From assembly GCF_900109525.1 (NCBI RefSeq), contig NZ_FOAN01000008.1, positions 124,001 to 188,000 on the forward strand: DNA of 64,000 nt. Reading direction: 5' to 3'. The notes beneath the pieces are model-generated. The model saw only the letters and a program-made list of their open reading frames with translations, did no database searches and was not told the DNA's origin. Made by a program: the position numbers and the translations under genes. The stretch is from Allobosea lupini. GTDB taxonomy: Bacteria; Pseudomonadota; Alphaproteobacteria; Rhizobiales; Beijerinckiaceae. This document shows, in pieces, positions 16,176-25,987 of the stretch. Each line of letters begins with the position of its first letter. Position 1 is the first letter of the stretch.

Positions 16176-17672
16176 GTGGATGTGATCAAGCCATTCGATA
16201 AGCCAGCTCTGACAGGCGTGACCGGGTTGGACGACGTTCTCGGGGGCGGATTGGAACGGCGGCGTCTGTTTCTTCTCGAGGGCAACCCCGGAACGGGTAA
16301 GACCACGATCTCGATCCAGTTCTTGTCGGCGGGAGCCCTGGCGGGCGAACGCACGCTTTACATCACTTTGTCCGAAACCGAGGAGGAGCTGCGCGCCGGC
16401 GCGGCCTCGCATGGCATGGACATGGCGGGCATCGAGATCTTCGAGCTCGTTCCCCCGGAGCTCCTTCTCGATGAGGATCAGCAGCAGAGCTTGCTCTATT
16501 CATCGGACCTGGAACTTGGCGAGACAACCAAGCGCATCTTCGAGGCGTTTGAACGGACACTGCCCGACCGCGTCGTCCTGGACAGCCTGTCGGAAATCCG
16601 ACTTCTCGCCCAAGGCTCCCTGCGCTACCGACGCCAGATCCTGGCGCTCAAGCATTACTTCGCGAAAAGGGGCGCGACGGTGCTGATGCTCGACGATCTG
16701 ACGACGGACATCAACGACAAGACGGTGCATAGCGTCGCTCACGGCGTGATCCGGTTGGAGGAGACGTCGCCGGAATACGGCGCCGATCGTCGTCGCCTTC
16801 GCGTCATGAAGTATCGTGCCCGTCGTTATCGCGGGGGTTATCACGACTTCTCCATCCTCACTGGCGGCGTGCGCGTGTTTCCCCGTCTTGTATCCGCCGA
16901 GCACAAGACGCGGTTTGTGCGCGATGAGCTGAAGAGTGGTTCGTCCCAATTGGACGCGCTTTTGGGAGGTGGAATCGAACGTGGATCGAGCGTGTTGGTC
17001 CTGGGCCCGGCGGGCACCGGTAAGTCGCTGCTTGGTCTCACCTTCATCGAAAGTGCCATCTCACGGGGCGAGATCGCCGGCTTGTTCGTCTTCGACGAGG
17101 AGCTTGGCTTGCTCTTCGATCGAGCCAAGAAACTTGGCATCGACCTTCAGGCGATGGTCGATGGAGGCAAGCTTCTCGTCGAGCAGGTCGACGCCGCCGA
17201 GCTAAGCCCGGGTGAGTTCGCCGAGCGGGTGCGCCGTTGTGTCGAGGAGCACGGCGTCAGGACGGTGATCATCGATAGCCTGAACGGTTACCAGGCCGCC
17301 ATGCCGCATGAACAGGCGCTAGTACTGCACATCCACGAATTGCTGCAGTATTTGAATCGGCAAGGAGCCACGACGTTCCTGACTGTCGCGCAGCATGGAC
17401 TGGTCGGCGACATGAAGACACCGGTGGACGTCACCTATCTTGCGGACACGGTCATACTGCTTCGCTACTTCGAGGCTTTCGGCCGGGTCCGGCGCGCGAT
17501 CTCTGTCGTGAAAAAGCGCATGGGGGGGCATGAAGACACCATCCGCGAATACCGAATCGGAGGTCGCGGCATCAGCCTCGGCGAGCCGCTCGTCAACTTC
17601 CAGGGTGTACTCCGAGGCGTTCCGACCTTGGTCGGCGAGGGCCCGGAGCCAGTGCGGGCAGGCCAGGCGTGA
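16176..17672 (+). CDS. KaiC-like double-domain ATPase
   Basis: A 498-residue protein with two RecA/KaiC domains. The first has TGLDDVLGGGL and Walker A GNPGTGKTT near residues 37-45, plus VVLDSLSEIRLLA as Walker B. The second has QLDALLGGGIERGSSVL, Walker A GPAGTGKS near 278-285 and VIIDSLNGYQ. There is no kaiA or kaiB nearby, as is usual for proteobacterial KaiC homologues that are linked to histidine kinases and stress responses. The GTG start at 16176 is the first in frame (another GTG lies at 16182). The stop overlaps the kinase start by 4 bp, so the two proteins are probably made in step and may interact. Confidence 0.9.
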   Translation: MDVIKPFDKPALTGVTGLDDVLGGGLERRRLFLLEGNPGTGKTTISIQFLSAGALAGERTLYITLSETEEELRAGAASHGMDMAGIEIFELVPPELLLDEDQQQSLLYSSDLELGETTKRIFEAFERTLPDRVVLDSLSEIRLLAQGSLRYRRQILALKHYFAKRGATVLMLDDLTTDINDKTVHSVAHGVIRLEETSPEYGADRRRLRVMKYRARRYRGGYHDFSILTGGVRVFPRLVSAEHKTRFVRDELKSGSSQLDALLGGGIERGSSVLVLGPAGTGKSLLGLTFIESAISRGEIAGLFVFDEELGLLFDRAKKLGIDLQAMVDGGKLLVEQVDAAELSPGEFAERVRRCVEEHGVRTVIIDSLNGYQAAMPHEQALVLHIHELLQYLNRQGATTFLTVAQHGLVGDMKTPVDVTYLADTVILLRYFEAFGRVRRAISVVKKRMGGHEDTIREYRIGGRGISLGEPLVNFQGVLRGVPTLVGEGPEPVRAGQA

Positions 17673-20212
17673 AGCGTTCGACAGTCTCGGAAAGGGCTCT
17701 GATCCTAGCGCCCCGCGGACGGGATGCGTCAATCGCAGTCGCGATGCTTGGCGAGGCAGGCACCATTGCTCAGGCTTGCGGATCGATCCTCGACCTGATC
17801 GGGGAACTTGATGTGGGCGCTGGTGTCGTGGTGGTCACTGAGGAAGCGTTGGCAACCTCGGACCTGGGCCCTTTGGCTGCCTGGATCGCAGACCAGCAGG
17901 AATGGTCCGACATGCCCTTCGTGCTCCTGACAGGCCACGGTGGCGGGTTGGAGCGAAACCCGGCAGCGCGCCGATATCTTGACGTACTCGGCAATACCAC
18001 TTTTCTCGAACGCCCGTTTCACCCCACCACATTGGTGAGTCTGGTCCGCGCCGCCTTACGTGGCCGCAGGCGACAGTATGAGGCGCGGGCGCGCGTCGAC
18101 GAGCTGCGCTTCCTCGCAGAATTGGACGAGGCCATGCGAGGCGCACGCGATGCGCGGGCGGCAATGCTGACGGCTGCCACTCTCCTCGCAAACCGCCTGG
18201 GCGCGTCCCGATGCGCCTATGCGGACGTCGACGTCGACAATGATCGCTTCTTCATCCGCAACGACTACGCCGCGCCCGAGATCGCAAGCTCGGCTGGCAC
18301 TTACAGCCTCGACCTGTTCGGTCCCCGCGCCGCTGCCGACATGCGAGGTGGGAATATTCTGGTCGTCCGCGACGTCGCCGCTGAGCTTGCTTCCGGCGAG
18401 GGACGCGAGATGTTCCTGGCGATCAATATCTCCGCGATCGTGTGCTGCCCGCTGGTAAAAGGCGGTCGCCTGGTCGCCATGATGGCAGTCCACCAAAGCC
18501 ATCCGCGCGACTGGCAATCGCGTGAAATTGCCCTCGTTCAGTTAGTCGTCGAGCGCTGCTGGTCGCATATCGAGCGAGTCGGCGCCGAGGCCCGGCTTCG
18601 CGAGAGCGAGGAGCGCCTTCGGCTGGCGACCGAGCACGCCGACATCGGTTTCTGGGACGTGGATCCCGTCAACGATCAGCTCCTATGGCCTGCTCGCGTC
18701 AAAGCCATGTTTGGAATCTCAGCGGACGTCCCCGTCACTATGCAGGATTTCTACGAAGGACTGCATCCGGACGACCTCGAGGCGACGGGCTCCGCCTATG
18801 TCGCCGCCGCGGACCCGGCGCGCCGCGCGCTCTACGACGTGGAATACCGCACGATCGGCAAGGAAGACGGCGTGCTGCGCTGGGTGGCGGCGAAGGGGCG
18901 AGGCGTATTCGAGGGCAACCGTTGCATACGAGTGCTTGGCACGGCCATTGACATAACCGCGCGCAAGGCGATCGAGGAGCAGCTTCGCCACCTTAACGAG
19001 ACCTTGGAGCAAAGGGTCGTCAATGAGGTTGCGGAGCGGACCAAGGCCGAAGACGCGCTGCGCCAGGCGCAGAAGATGGAGGCGGTCGGGCAGCTGACGG
19101 GTGGCGTCGCCCACGACTTCAACAACCTTCTGACCATCATAAAGAGCTCCACAGACCTGATGCGTCGGCCGAACCTCCCGGAGGAACGTCGGCGCCGGTA
19201 CGTGGATGCCATCTCCGACACGGTGGACCGAGCCGCCAAGCTCACCGGTCAGCTCCTGGCCTTTGCGCGCCGCCAGTCACTGAAGCCGGAGGTGTTCGAG
19301 CCCGGCGTCCGCATCCGCGCCATCGCCGAAATGCTCCGGACCATCATGGGATCGCGCGTCGAGATCATCGCCGATATCCGTGCGGAAGACTGCTTCGTCG
19401 AGGCCGACATCAGTCAGTTTGAGACGGCCCTCGTTAATATGGCCGTGAATGCGCGCGACGCGATGGACGGTGAAGGCACCCTGACGATTGCCGTAGAGGA
19501 CCTTTCGCGGATGCCGCCTATCCGCGGCCATGCCGGGGGAGCGGGACCGTTCATCGCGGTGTCGCTCTCCGATACCGGCATGGGCATCCCGTCCGAAAAA
19601 CTCTCCCAGATCTTCGAGCCGTTCTACACAACAAAAGAGGTCGGCAAGGGAACGGGCCTCGGGCTTTCGCAGGTCTTCGGCTTCGCCAAACAGTCAGGCG
19701 GCGACATCGACGTCGAAAGTACGGTCGGGGCCGGAACCCGGTTCACGCTTTATTTGCCGCGGGTGGAACGTCGACCGGAAGCAGAAAGCGAGCACGACGA
19801 AGCACGGCTTGCGACCATCAGCGGCGGAAGCGGCCAGCGCGTGCTGGTCGTCGAGGACAACGTGGACGTGGGGACCTTCTCGACGCAGCTCCTGAGCGAT
19901 CTCGGCTATGAGACGACATGGGCCGCCAATGGCAACGAGGCGCTGAAGATCCTCGCCGAGGTCCACCGTTTCGACGCGGTGTTTTCCGATGTCGTCATGC
20001 CTGGCATGAGCGGCGTGGAGCTCGGTCTGGAGATCCAGAAGCGCCATCCCGGCCTCCCAGTCGTGCTCACGTCAGGGTACAGCCACATCCTCGCCGAGGA
20101 AGGCCGGCACGGCTTCGAACTGTTGAAGAAGCCCTATGCCGTCGAGGACCTGTCCCGGATACTGCGCTCAGTCACTCGAGCCAGGCCGAAAAATCGGCAA
20201 GACGGTACCTGA
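17669..20212 (+). CDS. Hybrid histidine kinase (pseudo-receiver, GAF, PAS, HisKA, HATPase, receiver)
   Basis: 847 residues. Residues 1-135 look like a receiver fold ([17 protein letters not shown]). A GAF domain follows (150-300, [18 protein letters not shown]), then a PAS/PAC unit (315-430, [25 protein letters not shown]). The HisKA H-box is [14 protein letters not shown] with His482. The ATPase shows [19 protein letters not shown] and [13 protein letters not shown]. The terminal receiver has VLVVEDN and phospho-acceptor Asp774 in VFSDVVMPG. No membrane segment is seen, so it should sense a cytoplasmic signal. Coupling to the KaiC-like gene points to that protein as its input or partner. Confidence 0.92.
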   Translation: MKRSTVSERALILAPRGRDASIAVAMLGEAGTIAQACGSILDLIGELDVGAGVVVVTEEALATSDLGPLAAWIADQQEWSDMPFVLLTGHGGGLERNPAARRYLDVLGNTTFLERPFHPTTLVSLVRAALRGRRRQYEARARVDELRFLAELDEAMRGARDARAAMLTAATLLANRLGASRCAYADVDVDNDRFFIRNDYAAPEIASSAGTYSLDLFGPRAAADMRGGNILVVRDVAAELASGEGREMFLAINISAIVCCPLVKGGRLVAMMAVHQSHPRDWQSREIALVQLVVERCWSHIERVGAEARLRESEERLRLATEHADIGFWDVDPVNDQLLWPARVKAMFGISADVPVTMQDFYEGLHPDDLEATGSAYVAAADPARRALYDVEYRTIGKEDGVLRWVAAKGRGVFEGNRCIRVLGTAIDITARKAIEEQLRHLNETLEQRVVNEVAERTKAEDALRQAQKMEAVGQLTGGVAHDFNNLLTIIKSSTDLMRRPNLPEERRRRYVDAISDTVDRAAKLTGQLLAFARRQSLKPEVFEPGVRIRAIAEMLRTIMGSRVEIIADIRAEDCFVEADISQFETALVNMAVNARDAMDGEGTLTIAVEDLSRMPPIRGHAGGAGPFIAVSLSDTGMGIPSEKLSQIFEPFYTTKEVGKGTGLGLSQVFGFAKQSGGDIDVESTVGAGTRFTLYLPRVERRPEAESEHDEARLATISGGSGQRVLVVEDNVDVGTFSTQLLSDLGYETTWAANGNEALKILAEVHRFDAVFSDVVMPGMSGVELGLEIQKRHPGLPVVLTSGYSHILAEEGRHGFELLKKPYAVEDLSRILRSVTRARPKNRQDGT

Positions 20213-20241
20213 ACGCCCACGCGTTACAGCTTGCCAGAGGA

Positions 20242-20595
20242 TTAGTCGGGCAGACAGGCCCGAAGCACCTGTTCGACGTGCTCGATTGTGTAAGGCTTCG
20301 CCAGCACACGGCATCCGCTTGGCAGATCAGGCGCGCTGCCGCCGTAGCCCGTCGCGACGATGACGGGGACGCCCTTTCCGATGAGCGCCTCGATCAATGG
20401 ATGCGACATGGTCCCGTTCAGGTTCAGGTCGACAATGGCGGCATCGCAAGTGTTCGTCCCAATTAAGCTTTGGGCCTGAGCGATATTGTGTGCCGGTCCG
20501 ACGACGCTGCACCCCAAATCGGTCAGCAGGTCATCAAGCACCATGGCGATCATCGGTTCGTCCTCAACGACCAGGATCGCTTTACCTTTCAGCAT
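20242..20595 (-). CDS. Single-domain response regulator
   Basis: 117 residues forming only a receiver: AILVVEDEPMIAMVLDDLL, phospho-acceptor Asp in AAIVDLNLNG, Thr/Gly switch in VPVIVATGYGG and the conserved Lys in RVLAKPYTIEHVEQVLR. There is no output domain. It is convergent with the hybrid kinase, 29 bp apart, and is a likely phosphotransfer partner or phosphate sink for it. Confidence 0.9.
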   Translation of the reverse strand: MLKGKAILVVEDEPMIAMVLDDLLTDLGCSVVGPAHNIAQAQSLIGTNTCDAAIVDLNLNGTMSHPLIEALIGKGVPVIVATGYGGSAPDLPSGCRVLAKPYTIEHVEQVLRACLPD

Positions 20596-20911
20596 CGATT
20601 GTCTCTAAATTCCTTGGCGAAAGGCTTCACCTACCCGCTCCAACGACGGTCCTGGGATTTCGCATGAAACCTGCTCTCCCGTCTACGGCGGTCGGACAGC
20701 ACGGGAGCATCCTCGCTTCTGTGTCACAGCCTGGCTGTGAAAAACGGAGCCAGTTGCCGGCCGCGAGGTCAACGCCAGCGACTTACAGCTTGCAATTAAT
20801 GCAGCGTATCTCCTGCGACAGCGTGGTGCATAGCTCCCGTTGCTAGATCGCCGTCAGGGTTCAGGAGCCAGCGAGCAACTAATTGGCTCCTTAATTTTCG
20901 GAGGCGGGCGT
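20596..20911. other. Intergenic gap
   Basis: No gene is visible. From about 20856 the sequence matches the region near 62770 in inverted orientation, including the last codons of the lipoprotein gene found there, so the left end of a duplicated cassette begins here. Confidence 0.5.
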
Positions 20912-21199
20912 GTGAAGGCGCACATGCTGGCGCGCTTGGCGATACTGCTGGCCGCAAAGGCCCTCAGTGCAGCTTCTGGCTGTGGGAGTCGCGGCGGCCC
21001 AGGCTATCGTGGGCCGAGTGGCAAATGCCTAGGATGGGATCAATTAGCGCGGGTGTGCGGCTCGTCTCCCAGCGAGCGCTGTACCCCGGAGGGCGTTGAT
21101 GGCCTAGCAGACGGGCATTCGATGCAGCAGCAAAGGCTCATCGACGAACGAAACCACCGAAAGCGACCCCAGGCAAGCGGTTCACTTAGAATGCCTTGA
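20912..21199 (+). CDS. Small secreted protein with GCGSxGGPGYR...GKC motif
   Basis: About 95 residues from GTG 20912, which follows GGAGG. A Sec signal (MLARLAILLAAKALSAASG) is followed by GCGSRGGPGYRGPSGKC and then a polar tail rich in Cys, Gln and Arg (CGSSPSERCTPEG, SMQQQRLIDERNHR). The paired Cys residues suggest one or two disulphides in the periplasm. The function is unknown. A paralogue lies at 62406-62714 in inverted orientation, and a shorter relative with the same core lies at 63516-63731. Confidence 0.6.
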   Translation: MKAHMLARLAILLAAKALSAASGCGSRGGPGYRGPSGKCLGWDQLARVCGSSPSERCTPEGVDGLADGHSMQQQRLIDERNHRKRPQASGSLRMP

Positions 21200-21218
21200 G
21201 CACTCGCCGCTCTGCTAA

Positions 21219-21440
21219 TCACAGCTCTTTGCGATCGGCGTCGCGACTCCGGCACTCGTTCGCCTCGCCGTCTAGTTGAATGCGCGCTTCGATCAACGCT
21301 GTTCCGAGAACATATGCGATGGTCCCATAACCCTGCGCTTGAGCATCGGAGACGAGAGCCTTGATCCGACCGACAAGGTCATCGACGCGCCGAAGCCGAA
21401 CGCGAGGGACGCCCGATCCCATCTTGACGGCGTCGACCAT
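21219..21440 (-). CDS. Small conserved hypothetical protein (inverted-cassette gene b)
   Basis: 73 residues, VRLRRVDDLVGRIKALVSDA, AQGYGTIAYVLGTALIEARI, then a charged tail. It is mostly helical with no known motif. It lies 14 bp downstream of the next upstream minus-strand gene, so the two are probably cotranscribed. The paralogue at 62184-62420 has the same order and partner, which argues that both are real genes. Confidence 0.6.
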   Translation of the reverse strand: MVDAVKMGSGVPRVRLRRVDDLVGRIKALVSDAQAQGYGTIAYVLGTALIEARIQLDGEANECRSRDADRKEL

Positions 21441-21454
21441 AGCAAGAGCCTCCC

Positions 21455-21751
21455 CTAGTCAGGGTACTCTCGCGCGAGCCGCTCATACAAGGCCTCGTCC
21501 GCGGCATCGGCGGACTGAGCCGCGGCGATGTCATCGGCTGGCACCGACCGACCGGCAAAGCAGCGGCGGAACGCATAGGCCGCCCGCTCATCCGAGAAAC
21601 GCACCCTGAGCAAGCCGGATGATCCGAGCACCGAGCCAACCTCGGCGTCGATCTCCCATTCTGAAAGCCATGCCTCGATCTTGCGAAGCTTTGAATGGAA
21701 GCGGTCGCGGTCCACTTCAACCACGACATGATGCGTGCGAGCGTCGCTCAT
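21455..21751 (-). CDS. Small conserved hypothetical protein (inverted-cassette gene a)
   Basis: 98 residues from ATG 21751, six bases behind GGGGAG. The sequence VVVEVDRDRFHSKLRKIEAW, LSEWEIDAEVGSVLG, LRVRFSDERAAYAFRRCFAG and a YERLAREYPD ending looks like a small alpha/beta fold. The ending is identical to the paralogue at 61873-62169. I cannot name a function. Confidence 0.65.
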   Translation of the reverse strand: MSDARTHHVVVEVDRDRFHSKLRKIEAWLSEWEIDAEVGSVLGSSGLLRVRFSDERAAYAFRRCFAGRSVPADDIAAAQSADAADEALYERLAREYPD

Positions 21752-21836
21752 CGGCATCTCCCCGAGGATAAATCTGCAATCAATCCCCGGCCTCTGCGGC
21801 GGGTGCATAATCGCTCCAGCATAGGGAGCACGCAAC

Positions 21837-21929
21837 ATGCCAATCTCGATTAGCTATCGCCCCACCGATCGCCTCGGCTTCTCGCTCAGCCTGCGCGATG
21901 CGATAGCGCTTATCTTTTGGTGGCTCTGA
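21837..21929 (+). CDS. Possible 30-residue peptide
   Basis: ATG 21837 opens MPISISYRPTDRLGFSLSLR followed by DAIALIFWWL, with a hydrophobic end and a GGGAG-like site upstream (21823-21828). A further short frame starts at ATG 21935 and ends at 22105 (MRSIAAVMLKGLSF...). No homology is recognised. Both calls rest on the start context only. Confidence 0.3.
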   Translation: MPISISYRPTDRLGFSLSLRDAIALIFWWL

Positions 21930-22105
21930 TCGCTATGCGCTCGATCGCTGCGGTCATGCTCAAAGGGCTTTCTTTCGCAAGATCCAATCCCATCCCTTCA
22001 GCAGTACCGGGAGCGAGCGCCGAAGAGCTGTTCGAACGCTGGATACGCCGGTCTGAGGAGGAAACGGCAGCGCGGCGACCGCTGATCCCTGATCGCCGAC
22101 CATAA

Positions 22106-22410
22106 CGAGATCATCGAGGCCCTAGTGAAGGCATGACACTAAACATACTCACGGCTGAAGAAGACTCGCTGAGGCCCGCTTGCAGGTTGAGGAAGTCGGC
22201 ACGGTTTCCATCGTCCTGGGCCGCTAATTGCGCAGCGACTGCGTCGAGCCAGACGACCTCTCAAAGCAGGCCGAACAACCAAAGGCCAGCGACCCAAGCC
22301 GCTGCAATGATCGCCGTGGTTCCATGGCGATAGAGGCCCCGCCGCCAGCGCGGCCGTCAGCCGCTCACGTCCCGCGAAATTGTCTCGGCCAGTCTGCTCC
22401 AAGTGGCCCA
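22106..22410. other. Gap; out-of-frame membrane-like segment only
   Basis: Directly downstream of the SRAP pseudogene, the minus strand near 22255-22345 encodes LYRHGTTAIIAAAWVAGLWL ending FGLL and a stop, without a usable start codon. The same out-of-frame segment recurs after the intact SRAP gene at 50163-50252. Nothing else is recognised. Confidence 0.35.
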
Positions 22411-23185
22411 TCAAAGCAGCGTCGCCTGCGTCGACTTTTCAGCTAGGGCGGCAAGCACCTCCGCAGATCCATCCTTCTTGGCGCCGCGGGCAACAATAGT
22501 CAGCGAGCCGTCCGGTAGCGGGCGCTGGAGGGCACTCGCCTGGTCCCACGGCGCAGTCATCCAGGCGGCGCATTCCTCCGGCGTCGTCAGGATCACCGGC
22601 ATCGCCTTCGGATGTATCGCCTTGACTTCGGCATTCGGTTCGGTGGTCAGGAAGGCAAACAAGTCAGCCTCGACCTCGCCTTCCCTCACCTTGCGCACGC
22701 TCTTCCATCGCGGCGTCCAGATGCCGGCGAAGAATGCGGTCGGGCGCTCCTCGCCAAAGGCGAACCATATATCGCCGCCGGCATCGCGATTGAACTCGCT
22801 GAAGCTGGTGAACGGCACGAGGCAGCGGCTGGGCACATCGAGCCAGCGCTTCCAATGCGAGCTCGCGGTGTTGCGCACATTCGTCGTGCCGCCATCCGGC
22901 TCCATCCGCAGGAGGTGGTCGAGATCGACCGGCTTGTTCTTGGCGCGGAGCTTGTCGGCACGTTTCGTGGCGGCATCCAGCAAAGCCTTCTTCGAAGACG
23001 GCATGCCCCAGCGCGTCAGCGCCAGCCTCGCCTCACCGTCCTCGTTGCGGATGATCGGCGCCTGGTAGTCAGGAAAGATGCCCGGCCGCGGCGGCAGGTT
23101 GGCCAGGTTCGGGGCCATCGTTGAACGGCGCGAACAGCTTGCGCATCGCCTCGACGCCGCGGGTATGGCTGTAGAGATTACACAT
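22411..23185 (-). pseudogene. SRAP/YedK-type peptidase, frameshifted copy
   Basis: The frame from 23185 begins [20 protein letters not shown] but a two-base loss near 23111-23118 shifts it. The remainder ([20 protein letters not shown] to the end) reads in another frame that lacks the Cys2 start. In SRAP proteins Cys2 becomes the N-terminal nucleophile that crosslinks abasic sites in single-stranded DNA, so neither frame alone can be active. The intact paralogue is at 49308-50084. The start overlaps the upstream 132-residue gene by 8 bp, which places it in a LexA-controlled operon. Confidence 0.85.
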
Positions 23186-23576
23186 CGTCCGCCTCGCCAA
23201 TGCGCCGGCGGCGATCTGGCGCGCTCGGCTCGGACGGGAGCATGTCCGCCTTGCCGCCGTCGATCAAGGTCAGGCCCGACAGGCTGGGCGGCAGGTCGGG
23301 CGGGCGCGGGCTCATCACGTCGGGGCAATCGGCGCCGCATTTGCGGCCGTACTTCTGAGGCTTCCAGCTCGGATTAAGCGGGTCATACGGACACTCCGAC
23401 ACGAAGGTGCGCAGGACCCGGCCAAGCGGGGCGTTGAGCCCGTACTCGATCGCCAGCACCGCCAGGCGAACCCTCGCCTCTCGAGCGCAGTAGTGACAGC
23501 GCAGGTGCACGGCCACACAGGGACAGTGCCCGATCGTCGTCGCCAGCGTCACCGGACGGCGCTCACGCTTCGTCAT
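23178..23576 (-). CDS. Conserved hypothetical Cys-rich protein of a LexA-linked operon
   Basis: 132 residues. The N-terminal half has clustered potential metal ligands: [24 protein letters not shown] and further on KCGADCPD. The C-terminal third is polar and probably disordered. The pattern suggests a zinc-binding fold, but no family is recognised. Its ATG overlaps the stop of the upstream small gene and its stop region overlaps the SRAP start, so translation is coupled through three genes. Confidence 0.6.
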   Translation of the reverse strand: MTKRERRPVTLATTIGHCPCVAVHLRCHYCAREARVRLAVLAIEYGLNAPLGRVLRTFVSECPYDPLNPSWKPQKYGRKCGADCPDVMSPRPPDLPPSLSGLTLIDGGKADMLPSEPSAPDRRRRIGEADDV

Positions 23577-23784
23577 CGCCCGGAAGCGGCCGAGCTCCCT
23601 CCGAGAACACCCCGCGCAGGAAGCCGCGGGAGCTTATCCGATCGCCGTCTCGTGCAAGCTCTGCGAGATCGATCAGGAGCGCCCGGGTCGCAGCGCGCTC
23701 GCTGCCATGCTCCGCGATCAGATCATCGATTCCAGGCTCGATCTACATCATTGGCGACGTGTCCGGCAACGGCACGGCTGGCAT
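23563..23784 (-). pseudogene. LexA-linked small gene interrupted by an amber codon
   Basis: From ATG 23784 the frame reads MPAVPLPDTSPMM, then TAG at 23743-23745, then continues open with IEPGIDDLIAEHGSERAATR, ALLIDLAELARDGDR and [16 protein letters not shown] to a TGA that overlaps the next gene start. The whole is 74 codons. The start sits 21 bp from a LexA box in the same context as umuD at the other cassette. The strong coding look after the stop suggests a recent nonsense mutation. No function is recognised. Confidence 0.6.
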
Positions 23785-23804
23785 GGCTTGCGTCCTCGGT
23801 ATGA

Positions 23805-23819
23805 GAACATTATGAGAAC
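23805..23819. promoter_or_regulatory. LexA box (SOS), left cassette
   Basis: GAAC at 23805-23808 and 23816-23819 with a 7-base spacer, the alphaproteobacterial GTTC-N7-GTTC direct repeat read on the other strand. It lies between two divergent transcription units and can serve both. Confidence 0.85.
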
Positions 23820-23842
23820 AAGCCACATCAGGGAGTCAAGCC

Positions 23843-24097
23843 ATGGCCACTGTCGACACATTCTTCCTGCAGCCCTTCAAGACGCATCGGAAGCGGCTGG
23901 TGCACGGCCAGCGGCTACCGGTGAAGACGAAGCATCACGCCTTGAATGAAGGCGAGCGCCTAGGCTGCACTGTAGAAGGCGTCGCCGTCATCCACGTCAC
24001 CGCTGATGACGAGACAGGCGAGGTCAGCTCACTCGATGTCCTCGCGCGCCATGGCGCCATCCCGGAGGAATTCGAGGAGCAGATCAGGGCGCTTTAG
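23843..24097 (+). CDS. Conserved hypothetical protein, LexA-linked
   Basis: 84 residues: MATVDTFFLQPFKTHRKRLV, then LPVKTKHHALNEGERLGCT, EGVAVIHVTADDETGEVSSL and PEEFEEQIRAL. The start lies 24 bp from the LexA box, so SOS induction is likely. The related copy at 46857-47110 sits in the same place next to the second LexA box but is frameshifted. The function is unknown; its constant link to umuDC/SRAP cassettes suggests a role in DNA damage. Confidence 0.7.
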   Translation: MATVDTFFLQPFKTHRKRLVHGQRLPVKTKHHALNEGERLGCTVEGVAVIHVTADDETGEVSSLDVLARHGAIPEEFEEQIRAL

Positions 24098-24142
24098 CCG
24101 GTGTCTAGTCCAGCCCCGCCGGCACGACGCCCAATTGACGGG

Positions 24143-24469
24143 ATGAGTTTGATCCTCTCGCGCAGCTACCCAGACGATCCGATCGAGGCAAACCGCGAGC
24201 ACTTCTGGCGCGTGACTAGCGAGGGCGTCTACGTCGGGTCGATCGTCTATCACCCTTGGCAGCAAGTCCCCGTGTGGGGCTGGACGATCACGGTGCAGGA
24301 CGTGGACCCGGATATCGGCAAGTCCGGCAGCGCGCCATCTCGCGATGAAGCAGCGGCGCAGTTCCGGCAAGCTTGGGACCGATACCGCGCATGGCTCGGT
24401 GATAAGCGCTGGCTGCAATGGATCAAGCACATGGAGCTTGTCGAGGCACGGGCGAAGTCCAAGCGCTAG
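24143..24469 (+). CDS. Conserved hypothetical protein
   Basis: About 108 residues from ATG 24143 (MSLILSRSYPDDPIEANREH); a GTG at 24101 would add 14. It contains FWRVTSEGVYVGSIVYHPW and VWGWTITVQDVDPDIGKSGS followed by AAAQFRQAWDRYRAWLG, a pattern of small proteins in Rhizobiales of unknown role. It follows the LexA-linked gene by 45 bp and may be cotranscribed. The IS1182-like element begins 43 bp downstream. Confidence 0.6.
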   Translation: MSLILSRSYPDDPIEANREHFWRVTSEGVYVGSIVYHPWQQVPVWGWTITVQDVDPDIGKSGSAPSRDEAAAQFRQAWDRYRAWLGDKRWLQWIKHMELVEARAKSKR

Positions 24470-24512
24470 AATGCACCCGTCGGCAGGAGACACTCGATGT
24501 CCGCAATGGGCG

Positions 24513-25987
24513 GATACTGTTGAAAAAGTCGGCTTTGAGCGAGGCGATCACGGGCGGCGATTTGCCGGCGAGCGCTTTCGCCTCCCACGTTGTCCTGATC
24601 TGAGGTCCGTTCGGCAGGAGCTTGGCGAGCTTCCTGAGGTTCTGGGCTGCGGCGGCGAGGTGGAACTCGTCTCTGGCGCCGTTGGGTCCGCGTAGTCGTA
24701 GTCGGTCGAGCCGCAGGATGCGCTTGAGATGGGCGAAGAGCATTTCGACCTTCTTCCGCTCTCGCCGCGAGGTGACATAGGCGTCGGTCTCGGCGATGTC
24801 CCTGGCCATGTCGCGAGCTGCCCTCGTGGATCGAGCGCAGGATCTTGCGAGCGGGCATGTTGGGTGAGCATTGCGGCTTCAGCAAGCAGGCGTCGCAGTC
24901 GAACTTGCTGGCGCGGTAGCGCATCACGCCCTCGCCATCGACGAGTGGTCGCTCGGTTCGATAGGCCTTCTGCCGCGGCCTGAGCTCCTTCCCGCTCGGG
25001 CAGGTGTAGAGATCGCGGGCGTGGTCATAGGCGAAGTCGGAGCGGCTGAAGGTGCCGTCGCTGCGTTGGGATTTGTCGAAGACCGGGATATGCGGCTCGA
25101 TCCCGCGCTCATGCACGAGCCAGGCGAGGTTCTCGGCCGAGCCATAGGCGCTGTCGGCGGCGAGCCTCGCCGGCCAGAGGCCGAAGCGCTCCTGCGCCCG
25201 GTCGAGCATGGTTCGGGCCGAGCCGACCTTAAGCCTGCCGGATGGCGCGGCTGGCCTCGACATCGACGATGACGGCGTGATCGAGATCGATCAGGTAGTT
25301 GGTCGCATAGGCGAAGAAGGCATGGCTTTTCAGAGCTCCGGTCCATTGCGCTGCCGGATCGGAGCGCGAGACGAACTTCGGCTTGGCCTCGCTGGCTGCG
25401 CCCCAGGCGGCCTCGTCGAGCGTGTCGAGATACTCGCGCACCGAGCGCCGTGTCCGGGCGAGATCGTCCCAGTCGACCGGCTCGGACGCTTCCGCCGAGC
25501 GCTGCTTGTTCGCGTCGGCCCGGATCAAGCTGGCATCGACCGCAAAACCTTCGCCGCCGACGAGCCCCTCCGTGATGCAGCGCTGGACGGTCGTCTCGAA
25601 CAGTTCGCGCAGAAGGTCGCTCTCCCGGAAACGGCCATGCCGGTTCTTCGAGAAGGTCGAATGATCAGGCACGTTGCCCTCGAGCCCGAGCCGACAGAAC
25701 CAGCGATAGGCCAGGTTCAGATGCACCTCCTCGCACAGGCGGCGCTCGGAGCGGATACCGAAGCAATAGCCGATGAGCAGCATCCGGATCATCAGCTCAG
25801 GATCGACCGAGGGCCGGCCGATCTCGCTGTAGAACGGCCGCAGATGCGCCCGGATCTCCGAGAGATCGATGAACCGATCGATGGCGCGGACCCAATGATC
25901 ATCCGGGACGTGACGCTCCAGGCTGAACTCGTAGAACAGAGCCTCCTGCGCCATCTGCCGCTCGCCCATCATCGCGCCGTCCTCCAA
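24513..25987 (-). pseudogene. IS1182-type transposase, broken into three frames
   Basis: The N-terminal frame (25987-25229) has EFSLERHVPDDHWVRAIDRF, IGYCFGIRSERRLCEEV and the first catalytic Asp in GFAVDASLI. It ends after EASRAIRQA. The middle frame (from about 25230) continues VGSARTMLDRAQERFGLWP, LAADSAYGSAENL and CDACLLKPQCSPN. The third frame carries SRRERKKVEMLFAHLKRILR, the C-terminal catalytic region, and NLRKLAK. At least two frameshifts separate them, so the element cannot move by itself. Confidence 0.85.

Larger units (their letters stand above)
20856..21760. repeat. Inverted paralogous cassette, left copy
   Basis: Genes a and b (minus) and the secreted-protein gene (plus) repeat the arrangement at 61870-62770 in reverse. 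Similarity at the nucleotide level is clear in the secreted-protein and intergenic parts and weaker in gene a. Confidence 0.8.
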
